Shown: piece by piece, positions 26,383-33,068 of the stretch
Numbering within the stretch: the stretch's first letter is position 1
How the letters are laid out: each line of letters begins with the position of its first letter
From: Scatosoma sp045613545
Lineage (GTDB): Bacteria > Bacillota > Clostridia > Christensenellales > Borkfalkiaceae
Reading direction: 5' to 3'
DNA: 64,000 nucleotides
NCBI GenBank assembly: GCA_045613545.1
Contig: JAZLBD010000001.1
Span: 48,199 to 112,198, forward strand
Notes under the pieces: generated by a model
The model's input: only the letters and a program-made list of their open reading frames with translations
Database searches by the model: none
Told to the model about the DNA's origin: nothing
Position numbers and translations under genes: made by a program

Positions 26383-27552
26383 TCAGTAGCAACTTTCGAA
26401 GATTTCTTTCACCTCTTTCGTTCCGAGCGCGCGATATCCCTTGATGACAACCGTGCCACCACGGGTGCAAGCGTTTGCTAAATCGTCCAAGCGGTTTTTA
26501 GGAACGCCGAACGAGGAAATCTTGGAGGGCATTCCAAGTCTTTGGAAGAAATCTTCCATCGCCTCTATCCCTTGAACGGACGCTTTCTCGTCGTCCGCCT
26601 CGTCTATCCCCCACACCTTACGTGCAAACCGCGCAAAACGAGGTAAGTTTTCCCGATACACGTACCGCATCCAAGCGGGATATAACACGGCAAGTCCCGC
26701 CCCATGCGCAATTTCGTCGAAGAGTCCGCTTAAAGCGTGTTCGAGTTGATGCACCGCCAAATAGTTCTCTCTCCCACACCCCGTAAGGCCGTTGTGCGCC
26801 AAACTTGACGCCCACATAAGAAGGGAGCGAGCCTCGACGTCTTGTAAATTTTGCGTTAGTTTTTCCCCCGCCCATACCACGGACGAGAGCAAGCTCTCCG
26901 ACAGGCTGTCGGTGAGCAAGGTGTCGGGGAGGGGCGTGAAATACCGTTCCAAGGTATGCGACATCATATCGACGATCCCACAGCCCGTTTGAAAACTTCC
27001 GACCGTGAGGGTAAGTTCAGGATCTAAAACGGCGAAAAGCGGTCTGTTCCATTCGCTGTTGCACCCTTTTTTGATTTGCAGATCCTCATTCGTGAGAACG
27101 GCGGAATTGCTCATTTCACTGCCCGCAGCCGAAATGGTTAAAACTACGCCCACGGGCAAAGCGTCTTTCGGGGTCGCCCTGCCCATTGCATAGTCCCAAA
27201 CGTCCGCGTCGGTTTTTACGCCAAGCGCGGTATACTTGGAAGAATCAATGACGCTTCCACCTCCCACCGCTAAAATCATTTGTACGTTTTCTTCTTTTGC
27301 CCGCGCGATCGCCTCGCGCACGAAACCGAGCTTAGGATTGGGCTCTACTCCGCCAAACTCGACCACGGTTATGCCGTTTGCGTGCAAAGACCGCATAATT
27401 TCCTCGTAAAGTCCGCTCTTTTTTAAGCTGTTTTTGCCGTATTGCATCATAATCTTCGTAAAGCCGTACGAAGCTATGATCTCGCCCACGGTATGGCGCT
27501 TTCCATTTCCGAAGAATACTTTCGTCGGGGTGTGGTAGGTGAAGTCTAACAT
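26383..27552 (-). CDS. Iron-dependent alcohol dehydrogenase (butanol-dehydrogenase-like)
   Basis: 389 residues from the ATG at 27552 (MLDFTYHTPTKVFFG), preceded by AAAGGAG; an upstream ATG is inside the spacer. Family III Fe-ADH marks: GGGSVIDSSK near 95-104 (nucleotide binding), HTLE near 196, HQLEHALSGLFDEIAHG near 260-276 with the metal-binding histidines. It interconverts an aldehyde or ketone and an alcohol with NAD(P)H. The closest named group is BdhA/YugJ-type butanol dehydrogenases, but the substrate cannot be read from sequence. It follows the M13 peptidase gene after a terminator. Confidence 0.92.
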   Translation of the reverse strand: MLDFTYHTPTKVFFGNGKRHTVGEIIASYGFTKIMMQYGKNSLKKSGLYEEIMRSLHANGITVVEFGGVEPNPKLGFVREAIARAKEENVQMILAVGGGSVIDSSKYTALGVKTDADVWDYAMGRATPKDALPVGVVLTISAAGSEMSNSAVLTNEDLQIKKGCNSEWNRPLFAVLDPELTLTVGSFQTGCGIVDMMSHTLERYFTPLPDTLLTDSLSESLLSSVVWAGEKLTQNLQDVEARSLLMWASSLAHNGLTGCGRENYLAVHQLEHALSGLFDEIAHGAGLAVLYPAWMRYVYRENLPRFARFARKVWGIDEADDEKASVQGIEAMEDFFQRLGMPSKISSFGVPKNRLDDLANACTRGGTVVIKGYRALGTKEVKEIFESCY

Positions 27553-27585
27553 ATTTTCTCCTTTTTCGTTCAATTGAAAAAAATC

Positions 27586-27610
27586 CCCCCTAACAAAAAG
27601 TCAAGGGGGA
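27586..27610 (-). terminator. Terminator after the M13 peptidase
   Basis: TCCCCC/GGGGGA stem followed by seven T on the minus strand, just past the peptidase stop. Confidence 0.7.
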
Positions 27611-27616
27611 AAGGTT

Positions 27617-29515
27617 TTACCAAATAATCACGCGTTTCGAGGGCGCAAGATACATTTTATCCGTCTTTTTCACTTGGAAAGTGTCGTACCATTCTTGGAA
27701 GTTTCTCGGTTGCATATTTGCGCGCAAGATTGCAGGTCCGTGTACGTCCACGCGAAGTAAGAGTTGCGAATATTCGGGTTTTGCTTTCACGCACCAAACG
27801 CGCGCCCAGTTTTTGAAATATTCTTCAAACGAAGCATTTTCCGTCTTGTTCATAATGTCGATCGTCACAGCCATGCCCCCGTTGTCGGCAATATTTTCAC
27901 TCACGGTGAATTTGCCGTTGCATTTACCCCAAGGTAATTCGATACCGTCGAATTCTTTCACCATCGCTTTGATTTGCGCTTTGAATTTCTTGGTATCCTC
28001 TTTCGTCCACCAATTGTTCAAATTCCCGTTCTCGTCGCACTTCGCGCCGTTGCTGTCGAACGCGTGGGAAATTTCGTGGCCGATGACCGCCCCAATTCCA
28101 CCGAGGTTTTCGCTTCTCGTTTGCTTGATCGAATAGAAAGGCGCTTGTAAAATCGCCGCCGGGAATGTGACGTCGTTGACGAACGGGTCGTAGCAAGCGT
28201 TGACCATATGCCCGGGCATCGCCCATTTTTCGCGGTTGACTTCCTTATCGAGTTTCGAGAAAGAATCGGCAAGTCTAATTTTATTCAAGGTTTGTACGAT
28301 ATCGAAAAGGGAATCGTTTTCGTCGAAAACAAGTTTTTCATAGATCTCTTCAATCTTATCGGGATAGCCCATTTTTACGCCGATCTTGGAAAGTTTCAGA
28401 ATAGCTTTTTCTTTCGTTTCCTTTTCTAAGAAATCGTTCTTTTCGATTCGTTCTTTATACGTATCGACGATTTGGTGAACGATGCTGACGATATCTTTTT
28501 TCGCCTCTTCGCCGAAATATTTTTCGCCGTAGTAAAGTCCGACTGGTTCTGAATACATACCGGACGCCAATTGATAAGCGAACTTTTCGACGGAGGCAGG
28601 TGCTTGAATTCCCGAAAGAGCGCGATGGAACATACCGCCGATCGATCTCAATTCCTCACTCAAAAGAGAGCAAGCATTAAGCAAGCCTGTCACGTAAGCC
28701 CAATGTTTATACAACGCGAACGTATCGGCGTTGAATACTTGCGCAAAGCCTTTGAAAAATCTCGTTTCCGCCAAGATGATTCTTGCGGGAACTTTCCCGA
28801 ACAAGCCTTTCAAAAGACCTTTTAAGTTGAGAGGTTGCACCATAGCCGAAACGCGCGCGGTCGACGTCGGATTGTACATTTTGACGTATTCCGACCATTC
28901 TTCACGGCTCTTGACGAGGGTGGAAAGCAATTTATCGAATGCAAGCGCGTCTTGTATGTATTGATTTTGCTCTTCATCGGAAAGAGGGGTCTTGGCAAGA
29001 ACGAGTTTCGCCATATTCGACCACAAGCCCAAAAGCGCGTCGCGTTGTTGCGCCATTTCGTCTTTGTAATAGGATACGTCGGGGAGAATGACCCCAGGCC
29101 CTTGCATCATAACGCAATGACGGGCGGTGTTCTTCATATCCGTTTCCACGAAAATAGAAAACGGTAGAGGAAGTCTATTCAAAACGAAATCTTTCAAAGC
29201 GTCGTTGAGTTCGTCGATCGAGTTTACTTTCTCCAGCGCGGATAATTTTTGCAAAGCGGGCGCAATCCCGTCCGCCTCTTTTTTCTCTACGTTTTTCGCC
29301 GCTTTGAACAAGGCGCACGCTCTTTTCAAATGCTCGTTGGGATAGTTTTCGCTACCGCTCATTTCGTTAAATTCGCCGATCATTAATTTTTCAACGTCGG
29401 TTGCAAGGCTAGAAAATCCGCCAGCCACTGGCATATCGTCGGGAATGACCAAGGAATCTATTTTTTCTTGATTGACGTGATGATATAAATCGTCTTGAAT
29501 ACGTACTTTTTCCAT
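27617..29515 (-). CDS. M13-family zinc metallopeptidase (PepO/neprilysin type)
   Basis: 632 residues, standard for bacterial M13. The zinc motif is in GAVIGHEISHAFDSNGA near residues 482-498 (HExxH), followed by ENIADNGG with the third ligand Glu and a conserved Asp. The N-terminal all-helical cap is complete. There is no signal peptide or membrane anchor, as in lactococcal PepO, so a cytoplasmic oligopeptidase acting on peptides below about 30 residues is expected. AAGGAG precedes the ATG. Its upstream flank is the duplicated ppdK terminator at 29631-29663. Confidence 0.94.
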   Translation of the reverse strand: MEKVRIQDDLYHHVNQEKIDSLVIPDDMPVAGGFSSLATDVEKLMIGEFNEMSGSENYPNEHLKRACALFKAAKNVEKKEADGIAPALQKLSALEKVNSIDELNDALKDFVLNRLPLPFSIFVETDMKNTARHCVMMQGPGVILPDVSYYKDEMAQQRDALLGLWSNMAKLVLAKTPLSDEEQNQYIQDALAFDKLLSTLVKSREEWSEYVKMYNPTSTARVSAMVQPLNLKGLLKGLFGKVPARIILAETRFFKGFAQVFNADTFALYKHWAYVTGLLNACSLLSEELRSIGGMFHRALSGIQAPASVEKFAYQLASGMYSEPVGLYYGEKYFGEEAKKDIVSIVHQIVDTYKERIEKNDFLEKETKEKAILKLSKIGVKMGYPDKIEEIYEKLVFDENDSLFDIVQTLNKIRLADSFSKLDKEVNREKWAMPGHMVNACYDPFVNDVTFPAAILQAPFYSIKQTRSENLGGIGAVIGHEISHAFDSNGAKCDENGNLNNWWTKEDTKKFKAQIKAMVKEFDGIELPWGKCNGKFTVSENIADNGGMAVTIDIMNKTENASFEEYFKNWARVWCVKAKPEYSQLLLRVDVHGPAILRANMQPRNFQEWYDTFQVKKTDKMYLAPSKRVIIW

Positions 29516-29630
29516 ATTTTTACTCCTTACTTACGTTAATTACTTAGTAGTATAGCACTTCAAAAAAAGAATGTCAAGCCTATGAAAAAGATTCTTTAAG
29601 AAACCACAAAAAAGAGCCCCTTTCAACGAC

Positions 29631-29663
29631 AAAAACGGCTTGTCGCTCAGACAAGCCGTTTTT
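29631..29663. terminator. Intact copy of the ppdK terminator, displaced from ppdK
   Basis: 14-bp stem AAAAACGGCTTGTC/GACAAGCCGTTTTT with a 5-base loop. It is followed by a copy of the last bases of ppdK (29664-29705). At ppdK itself (33011 onward) only one arm of this hairpin remains. Confidence 0.85.
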
Positions 29664-29705
29664 TGTTAGGCTAAATTAGTTTCTAGGATTTTTAATATTC
29701 GCTTG
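29649..29705. repeat. Direct repeat of ppdK 3' end (left boundary of accessory island)
   Basis: 57 bases identical to 33011-33068 apart from one base in a T run. It contains the ppdK terminator arm, stop codon and last codons. It marks the left border of a segment of about 3.3 kb that separates ppdK from the M13 peptidase gene. Confidence 0.85.
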
Positions 29706-30041
29706 AAGAGATGTGTATAGTGAAAAGTTGGTCGTGTATATTTATACCCTTTTTCGAGCGTTTTGTTTGTCTTATACATACATGTTGCATATTTTGTCGA
29801 ATTATGTATATTTATACAAAATGCGGTAGCTGTAGGTTTTTGGTGGTTTTTCACCCAATTTTTCGTAGCTGGTCTTGACAGTCCTTGGTATTTTGAAAGT
29901 GCGTTAATCCCTTATAAAACCTAACTTTTTCAGCATTTTTCAAGTGCTTTTTATTGCTAGCCTTAACAACACCCACAATCACCGCAAGTCTTACTATTTT
30001 TAAGGTTCTAAAAACGCCCTTATTTTTAGTTCTCATCAACG
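29706..30041. other. AT-rich stretch without a convincing gene
   Basis: Two short minus-strand frames exist but are lysine/arginine-rich and show no family pattern. The motif TATAAATATACA occurs twice and imperfect repeats are present. Composition differs from the core genes, consistent with acquired or decaying DNA. Confidence 0.5.
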
Positions 30042-30193
30042 CCTAAAACGTTGATTTTCTTTTTCTTGAGCAAGAACACGTACGCCACGAGAGATACGAT
30101 TGCATCAAACGCATTGCCGATGCCGAATAACAACGCTATGCCGATAAGCGTAGGTTGCCAAGCCCGTAGAACGTGGAATCGAACACGTTTTGG
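30042..30193. repeat. 152-bp direct repeat, copy A
   Basis: 151 of 152 bases match 32068-32219. The two copies bracket both XRE regulator genes and the small hydrophobic peptide gene. Confidence 0.95.
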
Positions 30194-30228
30194 AACGCGT
30201 AAAGCATAATGAACACCCATTCAAAATA
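30042..30228 (-). pseudogene. C-terminal remnant of a multi-span transporter (MATE-like), frameshifted, copy A
   Basis: Read on the minus strand, YYFEWVFIMLYAFQNVFD then, after a frameshift near the middle, a span TLIGIALLFGIGNAFDAIVS and a basic KKKKINVLG tail. The hydrophobic pattern resembles the end of MATE-type exporters, but the piece is too short to be sure. No start or upstream domain is present. Bases 30042-30193 are repeated at 32068-32219. Confidence 0.5.
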
Positions 30229-30235
30229 ATACAGA

Positions 30236-30267
30236 TAGCCGACGGAAAAAATCCCGACGGCTATCTA
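30236..30267. terminator. Hairpin between the transporter remnant and the regulators
   Basis: GATAGCCGACGG/CCGTCGGCTATC-type stem around a run of A/T; on the minus strand it could end transcription from the XRE genes. Confidence 0.5.
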
Positions 30268-30304
30268 AAAAGTGAGGTGAAACAACAATGTTAATACTTA
30301 ATTT

Positions 30305-31060
30305 TTATTCTATTTCCAAAAACGGTTTCAATTTCCATAATTGTCCGTAAACAAGTTTCCTTGCATTTGCTCCATCAAAAGGCGTTACCACCCCGATTTC
30401 TTCAAGCCCTTCAATAATTTCCCCTGCTTTGTTATAACCCATCTCCATACGACGTTGGATCATTGAAATTGACGCACTATTCGTTGCCATAATTAACTTA
30501 CAGAGATATGTAACGCTTTCTTTTATCGCCTCGTTTTCCGCTAAATAGTTAGACAACTTCGCGCCATCTTCATTATCTACGATAACCGATTTTGCAATTT
30601 GGAAAAATTCTTTATATTTTTCTATCGAGCAATCTCTTTGTTTCGGGCTTTTAGGCAAATCCGCACGTGCCACGTACCACTTACCATCGTTTCCTATTTC
30701 CAGCTTCTCTTTAATTTCTTCAATTTCTTCTTCTACCCTTTCTACTTCCTGCTCCCATTCTTCATAGGCTTCTTCGTCATCTTCGTCGGGTTCTTCACAT
30801 TCGAGTTCTTCCACCCTTTCTTCAAGCTCTTTCAACTCTTTTAATAACGCTTCTATATTCGCCGTATTCTGTTCTTCAAAAAACGAGTTGATATCACAAT
30901 TATAAAATTTTGCGATTTTCGGCAAATATTCCAATGATGGTAACGCCTCGCCTTTTTCCCATTTTGATACGGACTGCGGACTTATATTCAAATAATCCGC
31001 CAAATCCTTTTGCGTTTTCTCACTCTGTAATCTTATTGCTTTTAATCTTTCGTGAAACAT
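30305..31060 (-). CDS. XRE-family regulator fused to an FtsK/SpoIIIE gamma-type domain
   Basis: 251 residues. The N-terminal helix-turn-helix (about 5-60) contains KTQKDLADYLNISPQSVSKW. A highly charged coiled coil follows (about 68-120). The C-terminal domain (about 195-245) reads SISMIQRRMEMGYNKAGEI then IIEGLEEIGVVTPFDGANAR, closely matching the winged-helix gamma domain by which FtsK and SpoIIIE read KOPS/SRS sequences. Two DNA-binding modules in one chain are unusual. The FtsK motor is absent. GGAGG precedes the ATG; the leader carries a motif shared with the neighbouring regulator and the small peptide gene. Confidence 0.9.
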   Translation of the reverse strand: MFHERLKAIRLQSEKTQKDLADYLNISPQSVSKWEKGEALPSLEYLPKIAKFYNCDINSFFEEQNTANIEALLKELKELEERVEELECEEPDEDDEEAYEEWEQEVERVEEEIEEIKEKLEIGNDGKWYVARADLPKSPKQRDCSIEKYKEFFQIAKSVIVDNEDGAKLSNYLAENEAIKESVTYLCKLIMATNSASISMIQRRMEMGYNKAGEIIEGLEEIGVVTPFDGANARKLVYGQLWKLKPFLEIE

Positions 31061-31080
31061 ACTATACCTCCGATTTTTTC

Positions 31081-31093
31081 CATTGTAAATATT
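31081..31093. promoter_or_regulatory. Shared leader motif CATTGTAAATATT, site 1
   Basis: It lies between a TATAAT and the ribosome site of the 30305-31060 regulator. The same 13-mer is at 31626-31638 and an 11-base match, inverted relative to its gene, is at 31897-31907. Candidate operator for one or both regulators. Confidence 0.55.
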
Positions 31094-31096
31094 GTA

Positions 31097-31606
31097 TTAT
31101 ATCCGTAAAATGGACGCTTTTTCATAAACAACCTTTAATGTTCCTGCAAACGGTATTACTATTCCCAGAGCTTTAATCCCTTCAATAATACAATTCGCCA
31201 AGTCAAAATCAATTCTTAATTCCACCTTTAATAAACCAAGAGAAACCAAACTATTCTCTATCAAAAATTGATAAATGCTCACCAGCATTTCTTTAATATT
31301 TTGATTGTTTTCCAAATAAAAACTTAATTCTTGAATATCTTTTTTTTGGTCAACAACGTCTTTTGCTAATTGAAAAAAAGCATCTAACATATCTACGCTT
31401 ATATTTTCCGAGCTTTCTTTCTCAAAAAATATATTCATATCACAATTATAGAACTTTGCGATTTTAGGTAAATATTCCAATGATGGCAAAACCTCGCCTT
31501 TCTCCCATTTTGATACGGACTGCGGACTTATATTCAAATAATCCGCCAAATCCTTTTGCGTTTTCTCACTCTTTAATCTTATTGCCTTTAATTGTTCGTG
31601 GATCAT
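31097..31606 (-). CDS. XRE-family regulator, shorter paralogue
   Basis: 169 residues. The helix-turn-helix is almost identical to that of its neighbour over the first 60 residues. The coiled coil is missing, and the C-terminal part (about 110-160, VSLGLLKVELRIDFDLANCI) looks like a degenerate gamma-type winged helix lacking the QRR and GYN residues. A consensus promoter (31636-31664) and a GGAGG site precede it. It is probably a tandem duplicate that kept promoter recognition while losing the second DNA-binding surface; an antagonist or partner of the longer protein is inference. Confidence 0.88.
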   Translation of the reverse strand: MIHEQLKAIRLKSEKTQKDLADYLNISPQSVSKWEKGEVLPSLEYLPKIAKFYNCDMNIFFEKESSENISVDMLDAFFQLAKDVVDQKKDIQELSFYLENNQNIKEMLVSIYQFLIENSLVSLGLLKVELRIDFDLANCIIEGIKALGIVIPFAGTLKVVYEKASILRI

Positions 31607-31625
31607 ACCACACCTCCGCGTTTTT

Positions 31626-31664
31626 CATTGTAAATATTATACCATATCCACAAAACGCCGTCAA
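31626..31664 (-). promoter_or_regulatory. Promoter and motif site 2 of the shorter XRE gene
   Basis: TTGACG (31664-31659), 17-base spacer, TATAAT (31641-31636). The motif CATTGTAAATATT (31626-31638, plus strand) overlaps the -10 and start region, a position suited to repression. Confidence 0.75.
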
Positions 31665-31808
31665 TGACCGATTATTTGAGTTTTACCACTCACAAATCAA
31701 CCACAGGTTGATTTCCCTTACGGGAGTGGGATAGCAAACGAAAAAACCATAAACCCATTTGCTACCCCACAAAGAGGTGTAAACGCAAACGACATACTAT
31801 AAACAACT
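31665..31808. other. Spacer without a gene
   Basis: Short inverted-repeat-like stretches (for example around 31690-31720) but no frame with a ribosome site. Confidence 0.4.
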
Positions 31809-31877
31809 TTATTTATTCCCGTTCATTAGGAATTTGAAAAAATAGAACACCAACAATATGGGAAACAATAACCACAT
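31809..31877 (-). CDS. 22-codon hydrophobic peptide with strong ribosome site
   Basis: The ATG at 31877 is preceded by AAGGAG at ideal spacing; a TATAAT lies at 31915-31910. The peptide starts MWLLFPILLVFYFFKFL and ends with a short polar, basic tail, so it is one membrane span and little else. It resembles small membrane peptides or type I toxin-like peptides in form only. Its leader has the same motif (31897-31907) as both XRE genes, suggesting joint control. It could also be a remnant leader; no family is recognised. Confidence 0.55.
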   Translation of the reverse strand: MWLLFPILLVFYFFKFLMNGNK

Positions 31878-31896
31878 AGCGTATCTCCTTGCAACT

Positions 31897-31907
31897 TATT
31901 TACAATG
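31897..31907. promoter_or_regulatory. Shared leader motif, site 3 (small peptide gene)
   Basis: CATTGTAAATA on the minus strand between the -10 and the ribosome site of the 22-codon gene. Confidence 0.5.
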
Positions 31908-31919
31908 GAATTATAACAT

Positions 31920-32067
31920 AGAAAATATGACAACATCCGTCAGGTTTATAAAAATTTTTGAAAATTTTTATTCCCCCATTATATTCAAAACAAAAATCTT
32001 TACTCTATAAATCACTTTGAACTGAAAAGTAAAGATTTTTGTTGTCGTATAAAGTTTTTATTCAATC
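31920..32067. other. Spacer without a gene
   Basis: AT-rich; AAAATCTTTACT (31988-) and AGTAAAGATTTT (32027-) form a 12-bp inverted repeat that could fold as a terminator-like hairpin. No protein-like frame. Confidence 0.45.
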
Positions 32068-32219
32068 CCTAAAACGTTGATTTTCTTTTTCTTGAGCAAG
32101 AACACGTACGCCACGAGCGATACGATTGCATCAAACGCATTGCCGATGCCGAATAACAACGCTATGCCGATAAGCGTAGGTTGCCAAGCCCGTAGAACGT
32201 GGAATCGAACACGTTTTGG
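32068..32219. repeat. 152-bp direct repeat, copy B (transporter remnant)
   Basis: One mismatch to 30042-30193. It codes for the same frameshifted hydrophobic fragment and is cut short just upstream on its minus strand. Confidence 0.95.
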
Positions 32220-32295
32220 GACATCTGACCTCTTTTGTAAAAATATTTAATTTTTCGCTCGGCTTATCTATAGCATATTCATAAATTGGGATTTG

Positions 32296-32856
32296 TCAAT
32301 ATCTACTGCCATAAATCAATTTCGCTTTTTCAGTATATTTCCGTACAAACTCGGTCTTTGCGTTTGTATAAGCATCTCTGTTATGCTCGTACTTTTTCCA
32401 TAAATTTAATTTCAATACTTCGTATTGTTTTGCTACATCCGAATGTTCTATTAGATAATCCCTAAAATACAATTCATTGTTATCGCCAGCATATCTTAAG
32501 TGCAAATGAAACACTCGTTTGGCAAATCCATTCTCAGTATATCCTTTATTAAAGGACAACCCGTTCTCACTTTGCGACATACAAATATAACCGCAATTTA
32601 TTATCTCCGCTTTGTAATCAAGCAAATTTGTCCCCTTTGGAATCTCCACAAGAATATCTACAATAGGTTTTGCCCAAATAGAAGGAATAACGGTGCTTCC
32701 GATATGACTGATTCTCTCATTGTTCGTTAAAACTCTTTTCAATAGTTTTTCTTCTTCCAAATACCATTCTTTCCAACACTCTTGATGTTCTGTTAAAATG
32801 ATAGGAAACAACTGCCACAGTTCTTCTAAACTCATTTCGGTTAATTTTTTGCTCAT
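32296..32856 (-). CDS. GrpB-family (UPF0157) nucleotidyltransferase-fold protein
   Basis: 186 residues from the ATG at 32856 (MSKKLTEMSLEELWQLFPI), preceded by GGAG; an ATG five codons earlier lacks a site. The family core is clear: RISHIGSTVIPSIWAKPIVDI (G-S-T plus D-I of the nucleotidyltransferase fold) and FHLHLRYAGDNNELYFRDYL. GrpB proteins are widespread, often mobile, and their reaction is not established. AT-rich codon use unlike the core genes suggests transfer. It lies beside a conserved cassette end (32928-33007) also found next to an unrelated lipoprotein gene. Confidence 0.88.
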   Translation of the reverse strand: MSKKLTEMSLEELWQLFPIILTEHQECWKEWYLEEEKLLKRVLTNNERISHIGSTVIPSIWAKPIVDILVEIPKGTNLLDYKAEIINCGYICMSQSENGLSFNKGYTENGFAKRVFHLHLRYAGDNNELYFRDYLIEHSDVAKQYEVLKLNLWKKYEHNRDAYTNAKTEFVRKYTEKAKLIYGSRY

Positions 32857-32927
32857 TATACACTCCGTCAAATTCTTATTTATCGGTGAGTTTATTATAA
32901 CATAAAATAAAATTTAATTCAATTTGT

Positions 32928-33007
32928 TTTGCGTGGGCAAAAGAAAACTCGACTTTTCCAAGTCGAGTTTTATAAATTATTCAATTTAAATCCCTAAGAG
33001 TGACGCC
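32928..33007. mobile_element. Conserved cassette end, copy 1 (GrpB side)
   Basis: About 80 bases matching 51552-51632 with few differences. It consists of TTTGCGT, a purine-rich run, a hairpin ACTCGACTTTT/AAGTCGAGT, then AATTTAAATCCCTA and GAGTGACGCC. The outer edge abuts one arm of the ppdK terminator. No matching opposite end was found, so the cassette's left limit is unknown. Confidence 0.7.
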
Positions 33008-33010
33008 CTT

Positions 33011-33068
33011 AGACAAGCCGTTTTTTTGTTAGGCTAAATTAGTTTCTAGGATTTTTAATATTCGCTTG
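33011..33068. repeat. ppdK 3' end, right copy of the direct repeat
   Basis: 58 bases matching 29649-29705. The ppdK terminator here has only its ppdK-proximal arm; the distal arm is replaced by the cassette end. Confidence 0.85.

Noticed and set aside
29795..29801. TGTCGAA, identical to a Spo0A box
   Set aside because: A seven-base match in AT-rich DNA with no adjacent promoter or sporulation gene is expected by chance.
29666..30039. Two short Lys/Arg-rich minus-strand frames
   Set aside because: One runs through the copied ppdK end in the wrong frame; neither has a ribosome site or a family-like pattern.
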